Part shown: piece after piece, positions 10,361-18,619 of the stretch
Numbering within the stretch: the first letter of the stretch is position 1
How the letters are laid out: the number at the start of each line of letters is the position of its first letter
From: Zeimonas sp964481165
Lineage (GTDB): Bacteria > Pseudomonadota > Gammaproteobacteria > Burkholderiales > Burkholderiaceae_E
Length of the DNA: 30,817 nucleotides
Direction of reading: 5' to 3'
NCBI GenBank assembly: GCA_964481165.1
Contig: CAYZYC010000017.1
Span: 1-30,817, forward strand
The notes under the pieces: generated by a model
Told to the model about the DNA's origin: nothing
What the model saw: the letters and a program-made list of their open reading frames with translations, nothing else
Database searches by the model: none
Program-made: the position numbers and the translations under genes

Positions 10361-11797
10361 CTAGCCTGGACGCAGCGCGCAGATCCGGCGCAGTTTTCCG
10401 CTGACCGGATTCGCGCGCGGCGGCGCCGGATCGAGACTCAACTGCACCGGCTGGGCGCCCTGGCTGGCAAGAAAGCGCAGCAGCGCGGCCTGCGCGCGAT
10501 CGAAGGCGAGGGCGCGCTCGCGTTCGTCGCCGGCCTCGAGCCGCAGCGTGAGGCGGTCGCTCGCCGTCTGCGTCAGCTGGAAGCGGCAGATGCCGGCCTC
10601 GTCCTCGAGCACGGTCTCGACGGCGAGCGGAAGGACGTGCACCTGTCTCCTGCCCACGCCGCGCATCGTCAGCACGTCGTCGCGCCGGCCGGCCACCTGC
10701 AACGAAGGACGGTCGCTGCCGCAGTCGCAGCGTCCCCGGCCGATCGTGATGCTGTCGCCGATGTCGTAGCGCACGATCGGCTGCACGCGATTGGCGAGAT
10801 TCGTCAGCAGTGCGGTGTACGAAGCTTCGCCGTCGGGAACCGCGCGCATGCGTTCGTCGACGCCTTCGAGCACGACCCAGCTCTCGTTCAGGTGCAGGCG
10901 CCCGCAGCGGCAACCGTGCGCGATGTTCATGCACTCCGAGGCGCCGTAATCCTCGACGAGCCGGCAACCGAAGGCTTCGTCGATCGTGCGGCGATCGGCT
11001 TCGGTGAGCGCCTCGCCGCCGCTGAGCAACGCCCGCGGCGCGATGTCGAGCCTGCCCGCGCGTTTCTCGGCGGCCAGCTGCACGAGCATCGTCGGGTAGC
11101 TCGCGATCGAAACCGGCTGCCACTCCTCGAGGTCGGCGAGCAGGTCGGGCAACGGTTGCAGGATCGAGAACACCCGTGCCTGCGCCGCCAGTGCCGGGTG
11201 CATCCGGCATAGCCGTTCCCACCAGACGACGCCGGCGAAATGCCCGCCGGTCGCGGCGATCAGCGCGAGCCTCGACGAACCCGAAACGAAATTCCACGGA
11301 TCGGCCGGTGGCGCGAAGTCGAAGTCCAGCGTCAGCAGCGCGCCGTAGACCGCGAGAGCCTCGGTGTCCTGCACGTAGATGCCGGGCACCCCGGTGGTGC
11401 CCGAACTCGTCCACACGGCGTACCGGCCCAGGTACGGCTCGGCGATGCGCCGCGGATCCTCGACGAAACTGCGGATCTCGTGCAGCCGCAACTGCGGATC
11501 GGTGACCCAGTCGTCGAAATGTCCCATCAGCTCGCTGCGCGTCACCGGCGGATACGCGGACAGCGGGCTTGCGCCGGCGACATCGCGCCAGTGGTTGCGA
11601 TAGAAGCGCGAGCGCTCGCGGGCGTGGCGCAGCAGCGCATCGATGCGGCGTTGCCTGTTGGCCAGCCGCGTCGGCCGGTCTGCGAGCTGCTCGAGCCACA
11701 ACTCGTGCAGGCGCGCCCCCCAGGCCCACAACTCGCCCGCGCCGCGCCACCAGTCCCAGGGGCGAACGTCTGCGAAGGGCTCGTGCGGCAGGGCCAT
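10361..11797 (-). CDS. PaaK-like adenylate-forming CoA ligase family protein, substrate unknown
   Basis: A 478-residue member of the phenylacetate-CoA ligase/coenzyme F390 synthetase branch of the ANL superfamily. The phosphate-binding loop SSGTTGVPG (131-139), the adenine motif DYGASE (283-288) and the ribose-binding RYDIGD (343-348) are visible. Two Cys-rich spots, HGCRCGRLH (C296, C298, H302) and GRCDCGS (C357, C359), could form a metal site. The C-terminal lid domain (from about 370) is short but present (GRRDDVLTMRGV). It is a lone gene with no phenylacetate catabolism, carrier protein or polyketide genes nearby, so a role in aromatic degradation is not supported. Related proteins activate carboxylates or hydroxy acids as adenylates. 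Start is the ATG at 11795-11797. Confidence 0.8.
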   Translation of the reverse strand: MALPHEPFADVRPWDWWRGAGELWAWGARLHELWLEQLADRPTRLANRQRRIDALLRHARERSRFYRNHWRDVAGASPLSAYPPVTRSELMGHFDDWVTDPQLRLHEIRSFVEDPRRIAEPYLGRYAVWTSSGTTGVPGIYVQDTEALAVYGALLTLDFDFAPPADPWNFVSGSSRLALIAATGGHFAGVVWWERLCRMHPALAAQARVFSILQPLPDLLADLEEWQPVSIASYPTMLVQLAAEKRAGRLDIAPRALLSGGEALTEADRRTIDEAFGCRLVEDYGASECMNIAHGCRCGRLHLNESWVVLEGVDERMRAVPDGEASYTALLTNLANRVQPIVRYDIGDSITIGRGRCDCGSDRPSLQVAGRRDDVLTMRGVGRRQVHVLPLAVETVLEDEAGICRFQLTQTASDRLTLRLEAGDERERALAFDRAQAALLRFLASQGAQPVQLSLDPAPPRANPVSGKLRRICALRPG

Positions 11798-11919
11798 CGA
11801 GACAATCTAGTCGGGTCGCTCGCGCGCGCCTTGATCCGGGTCAGGCGCAACGCCATCGTACGCGGTCGCGTCGGCGGTGCACCGCATGCGCTGCGCTACC
11901 ATGGCGCCCGCGACGACGC

Positions 11920-11926
11920 AGGAGGG
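11920..11926 (+). promoter_or_regulatory. Strong Shine-Dalgarno of thrH
   Basis: AGGAGGG four bases before the ATG at 11931 decides the thrH start against two upstream in-frame ATGs (11877 and 11901) that lack such a site and would add unconserved residues. Confidence 0.85.
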
Positions 11927-11930
11927 AATC

Positions 11931-12545
11931 ATGCAGGTGGTGTGCCTGGATCTCGAGGGGGTTCTCGTTCCCGAGATCTGGATCGAGTTTTCCCGGCGGA
12001 CCGGGATCGCCGAATTCGCGCGGACCACGCGCGACGAGCCCGACTACGATCGGCTGATGCGCTACCGGCTCGACCTGCTCGCGCAGCATCGGCTCGGACT
12101 CGCCGACATCCAGCGCGTCATCGAATCGATGGGTCCGATGCCGGGCGCGCGCGAGTTCCTCGACGACCTGCGCGAGCGCTACCAGGTCTTCATCCTGTCG
12201 GATACCTTCTACGAATTCGCCGACCCGTTGATGCGCCAGCTCGGACGCCCGACCTTGCTGTGCCATCGGCTGGAGATCGGCGAGGACGGCGCCGTTCGCG
12301 ACTACCGGCTGCGCATGCCCGACCAGAAGCGCGCGGCGGTGCGCGCGCTGAAAGGCCTGAATTTCCGCGTCATCGCCGCAGGCGATTCGTACAACGACAC
12401 GGCGATGCTCGCCGAAGCCGACGCGGGCTTCTTCATCCATCCGCCCGAGTCGATCGTACGACAGTTCCCGCAGTTTCCGGTCACGCACGACTATCCCGAG
12501 CTGCGCTCCGCGATCGACGGCGCAGCACGGCGATTGCGCGGCTGA
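11931..12545 (+). CDS. thrH: ThrH, bifunctional phosphoserine phosphatase/homoserine phosphotransferase
   Basis: A 204-residue cytosolic HAD-family phosphatase, almost the same length as the characterised Pseudomonas aeruginosa ThrH (205) and clearly similar along its length. The HAD nucleophile motif is CLDLEGVL (D7, with E9 in place of the second Asp, as in ThrH), motif II is LSDTFYEF (S90-T92), and motif IV is AAGDSYNDT (149-157). The family can move phosphate from phosphoserine to homoserine, giving a bypass of homoserine kinase, or simply release serine. It stands alone and is divergent from the PaaK-like gene. Its stop codon region is part of a 29-base tandem duplication. Confidence 0.93.
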   Translation: MQVVCLDLEGVLVPEIWIEFSRRTGIAEFARTTRDEPDYDRLMRYRLDLLAQHRLGLADIQRVIESMGPMPGAREFLDDLRERYQVFILSDTFYEFADPLMRQLGRPTLLCHRLEIGEDGAVRDYRLRMPDQKRAAVRALKGLNFRVIAAGDSYNDTAMLAEADAGFFIHPPESIVRQFPQFPVTHDYPELRSAIDGAARRLRG

Positions 12546-12577
12546 CGGTAGCGGCACGGCGATTGCGCGGCCGACGG
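12525..12577. repeat. 29-base tandem duplication across the thrH stop codon
   Basis: GCACGGCGATTGCGCGGC occurs at 12525-12542 and again, identical, at 12554-12571. The following bases TGACGG and CGACGG also match but for one change, so the period is 29 bases. The first copy encodes the last residues and stop of thrH; the second lies in the intergenic gap with the stop lost by a T-to-C difference. Confidence 0.8.
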
Positions 12578-12587
12578 CGCGGCACGC

Positions 12588-12603
12588 GGGCGCCTCGGCG
12601 CCC
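12588..12603. terminator. GC-rich hairpin between convergent thrH and liv operon
   Basis: GGGCGC-CTCG-GCGCCC forms a perfect six-base stem with a four-base loop, placed between the two converging stops at 12545 and 12615. It could stop transcripts from both sides. No T-run follows on either strand, so this is a candidate only. Confidence 0.4.
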
Positions 12604-12614
12604 CTCGGTTCCCC

Positions 12615-13880
12615 TCAGTTCCCCAGCACGTCTCCGAACCGCACCCACGACCTGCCGTCGAAACGCGTGAGCTGCAACGCCTCGATCGGTGCGTGATCGC
12701 CGGGACCGGTCGTGAAGCGGATCCCCGGGAGCAGCATCGCGGGCGCGTAACCCTTCAGGTTCGCTGCCTGCGCCATGACGTTCGCGCGCGTCGGTTCGTC
12801 GCCGGCCTGGCGCAGCACCTGCACCACCGTCTGCGCGAGCACGTACCCGTAGACGTTCAGGTAGTCGGTGACGTCGCCTTCCGGGTAGTACTCGGCCATC
12901 CACGCCCGCCACTGCTGCATGTCCGGCGTGTTCTCCCACTCGGGGTCGCCGGGCGTCATCAGCCAGGCCGACGAAACGATGCCGGCTCCCTTCTCGAGCC
13001 CCGCTGCCTGCATCACCGAGCCGACGCTCACCGAAACGCTGGCCAGGTACTGCGCCGGCTTCCAGCCGATGTCGTACGCCTTGCGGATCGCCTGTGCGGC
13101 GAACTTCGGCGTCGTCACGTTGACGAAGGTGTCCGCCCCCGCACCCTGCAGGGCGACGATCTGCGAATCGATCGCAGGATCGGTCACGTTGTACGTGGCC
13201 GCGGCGACGATCCTCGCCTGCGCGTCGTCGCCCAGTCCCTCGCGCAACCCGTCGAGGTAGTCCTTTCCGAAGTCGTCGTTCTGGTACAGCACGCCGATCT
13301 TCGCTCGCGGCCTCGTCTCGAGGATGTGCCGGGCGTAGATCCTTGCCTCGGTGCGGTAGTCGGGCTGCCCGCCCATCGTCCACGGGAAGTTCTTCGGGTC
13401 GTTCCACTTCGACGCGCCGGTCGCGGCGAACAGTTGGGGCACCTGCTTCGCGTTCAGGTACCGGCGGATCGCCGAGTTCGACGGCGTGCCGAGCGTGCCG
13501 AAGACGAACAGCACGTCGTCGCGTTCGACGAGACGTCGTGTCATCTCGACCGCCTTCGGCGGGCTGTATCCGTCGTCGAGCGAAAGGAACTCGATCCTGC
13601 GGCCGTGGATTCCGCCCTGGTCGTTGATCATCCGGAAGTACGCGGCCTCGGCCTTGCCGATCGTGCCGTAGGCCGATGCGGGTCCGCTGTACGGCATCGT
13701 CTGCCCGATCCGGATCGTGCCGGCCGCCGCAGGCACGACCGGCGAACGCTGCTCGACCGCCGAAGCACCCGATCCCGAAGCGCCGGCCGCCGACGCAGCG
13801 GCTGCGGCAACGGCCGTCAACACCGACACGCAGGCAGCGACGAACGCTGCCCGCCGGTTGCCGGTCCGTCGCCGCCGCAC
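12615..13880 (-). CDS. Second periplasmic branched-chain amino-acid-type binding protein of the liv operon
   Basis: A 421-residue type I periplasmic binding protein (Leu/Ile/Val-binding family), the last gene of the liv operon. The basic start MRRRRTGNRR and an Ala-rich helix form a signal peptide, followed by an unusual Ala/Ser/Gly/Pro linker before the mature domain at TIRIGQTMPYSGPASAYG. It is closely similar over its whole length to the preceding gene's product (for example identical YFRMINDQGGI, YQNDDFGKDY and DSQIVALQG), so a tandem duplication is evident. The start chosen is the GTG at 13878-13880, five bases after GAGGG (13886-13890). GTG codons at 13886 and 13892 are alternatives, the latter overlapping the upstream stop as GTGA. 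The ligand may be amino acids, amides or organic acids. Confidence 0.9.
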   Translation of the reverse strand: MRRRRTGNRRAAFVAACVSVLTAVAAAAASAAGASGSGASAVEQRSPVVPAAAGTIRIGQTMPYSGPASAYGTIGKAEAAYFRMINDQGGIHGRRIEFLSLDDGYSPPKAVEMTRRLVERDDVLFVFGTLGTPSNSAIRRYLNAKQVPQLFAATGASKWNDPKNFPWTMGGQPDYRTEARIYARHILETRPRAKIGVLYQNDDFGKDYLDGLREGLGDDAQARIVAAATYNVTDPAIDSQIVALQGAGADTFVNVTTPKFAAQAIRKAYDIGWKPAQYLASVSVSVGSVMQAAGLEKGAGIVSSAWLMTPGDPEWENTPDMQQWRAWMAEYYPEGDVTDYLNVYGYVLAQTVVQVLRQAGDEPTRANVMAQAANLKGYAPAMLLPGIRFTTGPGDHAPIEALQLTRFDGRSWVRFGDVLGN

Positions 13881-13888
13881 TGGCACCC

Positions 13889-15097
13889 TCACTTCGCGGA
13901 GTCTCCCATCACGTCGCCGAAACGCACCCACGACTTGCCGTCGAAGCGCGTCAGTTGCACCGATTCGATCGGAGCGAAGTCCGAGGGCCCGGTATTGATC
14001 CGGATTCCCGGAATGATCGTCGTCGGTGCGAAGTTCTTCAGGCTCGCTGCCTGCTTCATGACGTTCTCGCGCGTGAGGTCGTCGCCCGCCTGCTCGAGCA
14101 CCTTCACGATGGTCTGCGCGACCGTATAGCCGTACACGTTCGTGTTGTCCTTGATGTTGCCTTCCGGATAGTACTTCTCCATGAACGCACGCCAGTCGGC
14201 CAGCGCCTGCGCCCACTCGGGGTCGCCCGGCTCCATCAGGTACGCAGACGAGATGATGCCGACGCCTTTCTCGAGGCCCGCGGGTTCCATCACCGAGCCG
14301 ACGCCGACCGAAACGTTGGTCAGGTACTGCAACGGTTTCCACCCGATGTCCCAGGCCTTGCGGATTGCCTGCGCCGCGAACTTCGGTGTCGTGACGTTGA
14401 TGAACGTGTTGGCCCCCGAACCCTGCAACGCGACGATCTGCGAATCGACCGTCGGATCGGTGACTTCGTACGACACCTCGGATACCAGCATCGACTTCGC
14501 CTTGTCGCCGAGCCCCTCGCGCACGCCGGCCACGTAGTCCTTTCCGAAGTCGTCGTTCTGGTACAGGATGCCGATCTTCGCGTCGGGCTTCGTCTTCAGG
14601 ATGTGCTGCGCATAGATGCGGCCTTCGGTGTGGTAGTTCGGCTGCCAGCCCATCGTCCACGGGAAGTTCTTCGGATCGTTCCACTTCGCAGCGCCGGTGG
14701 CGACGAACAGTTGCGGAACCTTCTTCGCGTTCATGTACTTCTGGATCGCCGTGTTCGACGGAGTTCCCAGCGGTCCGAACAGGAACAGCACCTGGTCCTG
14801 CTCGACCAGGCGGCGCGCCATCTCGACCGCCTTCGGCGGGCTGTATCCGTCGTCGAGCGAAATGAACTCGATCTTGCGGCCGTTGATTCCGCCCTGGTCG
14901 TTGATCATCCGGAAGTACGCGGCCTCGGCCTTGCCGATCGTGCCGTAGGCGGACGCGGGTCCGCTGTAGGGCATCGTCTGCCCGATCTTGATCGTCGTGT
15001 CGGTTGCGCCCGGATCGTACTTTTTCTGCGCGAGCGCGGTGGCTGCGGCCAGCGACAGGGTCGCGGCGGCAGCGATAGAAACGAGTACTGGTCTCAT
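13889..15097 (-). CDS. First periplasmic branched-chain amino-acid-type ABC binding protein
   Basis: A 402-residue periplasmic receptor delivering its ligand to the LivHMGF transporter. It has a clean signal peptide (MRPVLVSIAAAATLSLAAA, cleavage predicted after TALA) and the type I fold from TTIKIGQTMPYSGPASAYG to TRFDGKSWVRFGDVMGD. A strong Shine-Dalgarno (AGAGGAGGT, 15102-15110) inside the livM coding end and an ATGA overlap with the livM stop fix the start and suggest high translation, as expected for a stoichiometrically abundant receptor. The family binds Leu/Ile/Val but also amides, urea, aromatic compounds and short acids, so the substrate is uncertain. Confidence 0.93.
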   Translation of the reverse strand: MRPVLVSIAAAATLSLAAATALAQKKYDPGATDTTIKIGQTMPYSGPASAYGTIGKAEAAYFRMINDQGGINGRKIEFISLDDGYSPPKAVEMARRLVEQDQVLFLFGPLGTPSNTAIQKYMNAKKVPQLFVATGAAKWNDPKNFPWTMGWQPNYHTEGRIYAQHILKTKPDAKIGILYQNDDFGKDYVAGVREGLGDKAKSMLVSEVSYEVTDPTVDSQIVALQGSGANTFINVTTPKFAAQAIRKAWDIGWKPLQYLTNVSVGVGSVMEPAGLEKGVGIISSAYLMEPGDPEWAQALADWRAFMEKYYPEGNIKDNTNVYGYTVAQTIVKVLEQAGDDLTRENVMKQAASLKNFAPTTIIPGIRINTGPSDFAPIESVQLTRFDGKSWVRFGDVMGDSAK

Positions 15098-16140
15098 GTC
15101 GACCTCCTCTGGACTTCCGGGGCGGGCCGCTCGCGGCGCCATGCCGCGAACCTTCCCCGGAGCAACTCGATGCCACCGGCGATTCCGGTGGGCATCAGGT
15201 ACACGAACGCAATCATGAACACGCCGTAGATCGCCCACGGCGCTGCCTTCGAGATCTGGTCTGCGATGTTCGGCACGAACTGGACGAACAGCGCGCCGTA
15301 GACGGCGCCCGAGATCGATGCGAGTCCGCCGATCACGCTGCCGACGAGCAGCGTGATCGACAGGAAGATCGTGAAGCTGTCGGGTGCGACGAACTGCACC
15401 GCGATCGCGCCCAGAGAACCGGCAACGCCGGTGAACATCGCCGAGACGCCGAACGTGAGCGACTTGTAGATCGCGATGTCGACGCCCATCGCCTCGGCGG
15501 CGATCGGATGCTCGCGTATCGCGACGATCGCGCGCCCGATTCGGCCGCGAAGCAGGTTGCGCGCGACGACGAATGCGAGCAACGCCACCGCGAGCGTGAA
15601 GAAGTACAGCCACTCGTCGGGGTTCAGCGGCAGGCCGAAGGGCGCCTCGGGCTTGAGGATCACGACGCCCTGCACGCCGCCGGTCCACGGCTCGAGATGC
15701 TTGTACTTCAGCAACTGCGGCAGCGCCAGCCCGAGCGCGAAAGTCGCCAGTGCCAGATAGAGCCCTTCGAGCCGCAACGCCGGCAGGCCGAACAGGAATC
15801 CGGCGACCAGGCAGACCAGGCCGGCGACCGGCAGCGTCGCCCAGTACGGCACGCCCATCTGGTCCATCAGCACCGCCGTCGTGTACGCGCCGATCGCGTA
15901 GAAGGCGCCGTGGCCGAGCGAAATCTGCCCGTTGAATCCGGTGAGGATGTTCAGCCCGAGCAACGCGATCGCGTAGACGAGCACCATCGTCAGCTGGAAC
16001 GTCCGGTAGTCGCTCGCCACGAAGGGCAGCGCGCAGGCGATCGCGATCAGCGCGAGCGGCAGCAGCGCTCGGGGGCGTCCCGACGCTCCGTCGGCCGAAA
16101 CGCGCTGCGGGTTCCGCGGTTGCAGGTCCTGCGGGTTCAT
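15094..16140 (-). CDS. livM: Branched-chain amino-acid ABC transporter permease LivM
   Basis: A 348-residue inner-membrane permease subunit. The family core includes LLGLNILTGFNGQISLGHGAFYAIGAYTTA, the coupling-helix stretch GRAIVAIREHPIAAEAMG with EAMG facing the ATPase, and GVAGSLGAIAVQFV. About ten membrane segments are visible. It pairs with LivH to form the channel. Its ATG overlaps the livH stop (ATGA, 16137-16140) and its stop overlaps the start of the first binding protein in the same way, so translation is coupled through the operon. Confidence 0.95.
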   Translation of the reverse strand: MNPQDLQPRNPQRVSADGASGRPRALLPLALIAIACALPFVASDYRTFQLTMVLVYAIALLGLNILTGFNGQISLGHGAFYAIGAYTTAVLMDQMGVPYWATLPVAGLVCLVAGFLFGLPALRLEGLYLALATFALGLALPQLLKYKHLEPWTGGVQGVVILKPEAPFGLPLNPDEWLYFFTLAVALLAFVVARNLLRGRIGRAIVAIREHPIAAEAMGVDIAIYKSLTFGVSAMFTGVAGSLGAIAVQFVAPDSFTIFLSITLLVGSVIGGLASISGAVYGALFVQFVPNIADQISKAAPWAIYGVFMIAFVYLMPTGIAGGIELLRGRFAAWRRERPAPEVQRRST

Positions 16141-17009
16141 ACGCGCGTCACCTGGCGCTTGCCGAGCAGGCCCGCGGGGCGGATCACCAGCACGCCGATG
16201 ATCAGCGCGAGCGCCACCGACAGCTTGAGTTCGTTGCCGATCACGTACGCGCCGAGCAGGTTCTCGAGCACCCCGACGATGAACCCGCCGAGCACCGCGC
16301 CGAACGGATTGTCGATTCCGCCGAGCACCGCGGCGGCGAACGCGTACAGCAGGATGCCGCCCATCATGTTCGGCTCCAGGTAGACGATCGGTGCGACCAT
16401 CATTCCGGCCACGGCGCCGATCGCACCCGCCAGGCCCCAGCCGAGCGCGAGCATCTGCCCGACGCGAATGCCGACCAGCCGGCTCGAATCCGGGTTCTGC
16501 GCGACCGCGCGCATCGCCAGTCCCAGCGGCGTGAAGCGGAAGAAGACGTACAGCAGCGCGAGCACGACCAGCGTCACGCCGATCGCGCCGAGTTCGTGCG
16601 CCGAGACCAGTTGCTGGCCGAACACCGGCGTGGTCGGAAACGGGCTCGGGAAGGTCTTGATCGTGTAGCTGAAGATCCAGCCGGCGAGGCTGTTGAAGAT
16701 GAACAGCAGGCCGATGAACACGATGACCACGGCGAGCACCGGCGCATTCTCGACCGGCCGGATGACGATGCGCTCGATCGCCGCGCCGAGCACGAAAGCG
16801 GCGACCACGGTCAGCGCGAAGGCTCCCCAGTACGGCACTCCCGCGTCGATCAGCGTCCACGCGATGTAGGTCGAGAACATCGCCATCTCGCCCTGCGCGA
16901 AGTTCACCAGGTGCGTCGTCTGGTAGATCATCACCAGCGCCAACGCGACGCTGGCGTAGATCCCGCCGGTGGCGAGGCCTGCGAACACCTGGTGAAGGAA
17001 GCTCTCCAT
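16137..17009 (-). CDS. livH: Branched-chain amino-acid ABC transporter permease LivH
   Basis: A 290-residue permease, the usual LivH length. It starts MESFLHQVFAGLATGGIYASVALALVMIYQTTHLVNFAQGEMAMF, the typical LivH N-terminus, and has the cytoplasmic coupling loop GLAMRAVAQNPDSSRLVGI and the late GGIDNPFGAVLGGFIVGVLEN. It lies three bases downstream of the livF stop. The operon order livG-livF-livH-livM-receptor-receptor places ATPases first, unlike the E. coli order in which the receptor comes first. Confidence 0.95.
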   Translation of the reverse strand: MESFLHQVFAGLATGGIYASVALALVMIYQTTHLVNFAQGEMAMFSTYIAWTLIDAGVPYWGAFALTVVAAFVLGAAIERIVIRPVENAPVLAVVIVFIGLLFIFNSLAGWIFSYTIKTFPSPFPTTPVFGQQLVSAHELGAIGVTLVVLALLYVFFRFTPLGLAMRAVAQNPDSSRLVGIRVGQMLALGWGLAGAIGAVAGMMVAPIVYLEPNMMGGILLYAFAAAVLGGIDNPFGAVLGGFIVGVLENLLGAYVIGNELKLSVALALIIGVLVIRPAGLLGKRQVTRV

Positions 17010-17012
17010 CGA

Positions 17013-17774
17013 TCAGTATCCGAGATACGAGCGACGCACCGAGTCATCCTGGCGGACGTCCTTCGCGGACCCGCCGAGCACGATTCGCCCGGTCTCGATC
17101 AGGTAGGCGTGATCGGCGAGATCGAGCGCCATCGCGGCATTCTGTTCGACGAGCAGGATCGACACTTTCTCCTGCTCGTTGATCCTGTGCATGATCCCGA
17201 AGATCTCGCGCACGAGCAACGGTGCCAACCCGAATGACGGCTCGTCGAGCAGCAGCAGGCGAGGGCGCAGCATCAGCGCGCGCGACACCGCGAGCATCTG
17301 CTGCTCGCCTCCGGAGAGGGTTCCCGCCTGCTGGTGCCTGCGTTCGCGCAGCCGCGGGAAGTAGTGATAGATGCGCTCGACGTCCTCGGCGACCGCGGCG
17401 CGGCCGCGGCGGGTCCACGCGCCCAGCCGCAGGTTCTCCTCGGTGGTCAGCCCGAGAAAAGTGCCGCGCCCGTCGGGCACGTGCGCCACGCCGAGACGGG
17501 CGATGTCTTCGGTCGACCGGCCGTCGATCCGCGCGCCTTCGAGCCGGACCTCGCCTTCGGTGCGCACCATCATCGAGCACAGCGCCCGCAGCGTCGTCGT
17601 CTTGCCTGCGCCGTTGGATCCGAGCAGCGTCGTGATCGACCCGTGCTGCAGGTCGAAGCTCATCCCGTGCAGCACGCGGCTCGCCCCGTACCAGGCGACG
17701 AGATCGCGCACCGCGAGCATCGGCTGCGCGGCCGGCGAAGTAGCGGCGGGCGACGGGGCGGCGGTCGCGTTCAC
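17013..17774 (-). CDS. livF: Branched-chain amino-acid ABC transporter ATPase LivF
   Basis: A 253-residue ABC ATPase. Walker A is GSNGAGKTT (52-60), the signature is LSGGEQQMLAVSRAL, Walker B LLLLDEPSFGLAP and the switch His appears to be replaced by the family's usual VEQN. The start chosen is a GTG (17772-17774) overlapping the livG stop as GTGA; it gives an 18-residue Ala/Pro-rich lead before the conserved MLAVRDLVAWYG. An internal ATG at that Met is an alternative. It forms the nucleotide-binding heterodimer with LivG. Confidence 0.93.
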   Translation of the reverse strand: MNATAAPSPAATSPAAQPMLAVRDLVAWYGASRVLHGMSFDLQHGSITTLLGSNGAGKTTTLRALCSMMVRTEGEVRLEGARIDGRSTEDIARLGVAHVPDGRGTFLGLTTEENLRLGAWTRRGRAAVAEDVERIYHYFPRLRERRHQQAGTLSGGEQQMLAVSRALMLRPRLLLLDEPSFGLAPLLVREIFGIMHRINEQEKVSILLVEQNAAMALDLADHAYLIETGRIVLGGSAKDVRQDDSVRRSYLGY

Positions 17775-18586
17775 GCGCGCGGGGCTCCGAGATATGCCTC
17801 GATCACTTCCGGGTGCTCGCGGACCGCGTCGGGCGTGCCTTCGGCGATCTTTCGGCCGAAATTCAATGCGACGACCTTGTCGGAGACGCTCATCACGAGG
17901 TTCATGTGGTGCTCGACCAGCAGCACCGTCACGCCGAGTCCGTCGCGGATTTCGCGGATCGCGTTGCCGAGCGAGGCGACTTCCTCGTGGTTCAGGCCGC
18001 TGGCCGGTTCGTCGAGCAGCAGCAACTGCGGCTGCGCGGCGAGCGCGCGCGCGAGTTCGATGCGCTTGCAGGTGCCGAACGGCAGTTCGGAGACGCGCGT
18101 GTGCGCACACGCGGCGAGGCCGAGTCGTTCGATCAGCGACGATGCGCGCTGCAGCGCGGCCGACTCCTCGACGCCGACGAAGGGCAGGCGCAGGGCGTTG
18201 GCGAGGAACCCGCTCGAAGTGCGGCTGTGCGTGCCGAGCAGCACGTTGTCGAGCACGCTCATCGTGCGAAACAGCGCGAGGTTCTGGAAGGTGCGGCCGA
18301 TTCCGAGCGCGGCGACCCGGTGGCGCGCGATACGGTCGATCGGACGGCCGTCGAAGCGGATGTGCCCCGAGTCGAACTCGTAGAGCCGCGACACGCAGTT
18401 GAACAGCGTCGTCTTTCCGGCGCCGTTCGGCCCGATCAGGCCGCAGATCCGGCCGCGCTCGACCTCGAACGAGACGTCGTCGAGCGCGACGATTCCGCCG
18501 AAGCGAACCGTGATTCGCTCCACCGAAAGAATGCACTGGTCTTTCGGCGGAATGCCCCCATCTGTTCCCGCGGTTGCGGTCATCAT
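17771..18586 (-). CDS. livG: Branched-chain amino-acid ABC transporter ATPase LivG
   Basis: A 271-residue ABC ATPase and first gene of the operon. Walker A GPNGAGKTT lies at 52-60, the LivG-specific GIGRTFQNLALF follows the Q-loop, and Walker B is LLLLDEPASGLNHEEV with the switch VEHHMNLVM. The signature region reads LPFGTCKRIELARAL, in which the usual LSxGxQR pattern is modified (TCK), a variation also seen in related LivG proteins. ATG codons at 18584-18586 and 18581-18583 are both possible. A promoter reading leftward is proposed about 35-60 bases upstream. Confidence 0.94.
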   Translation of the reverse strand: MMTATAGTDGGIPPKDQCILSVERITVRFGGIVALDDVSFEVERGRICGLIGPNGAGKTTLFNCVSRLYEFDSGHIRFDGRPIDRIARHRVAALGIGRTFQNLALFRTMSVLDNVLLGTHSRTSSGFLANALRLPFVGVEESAALQRASSLIERLGLAACAHTRVSELPFGTCKRIELARALAAQPQLLLLDEPASGLNHEEVASLGNAIREIRDGLGVTVLLVEHHMNLVMSVSDKVVALNFGRKIAEGTPDAVREHPEVIEAYLGAPRA

Positions 18587-18619
18587 CGGGATTCGTCCCG
18601 GCGTGCCTGCGACGCGTCG

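Noticed and set aside
11804..11809. TAGATT as a -10 for a leaderless PaaK-like transcript
   Set aside because: Distance to the ATG would give almost no leader, and there is no -35 hexamer at proper spacing.
13889..15176. Apparent fusion of the second binding protein frame upstream through the first binding protein (one 853-codon frame)
   Set aside because: The upstream part is an out-of-frame reading of the first receptor. The real start is one of the GTG codons at 13880-13892.
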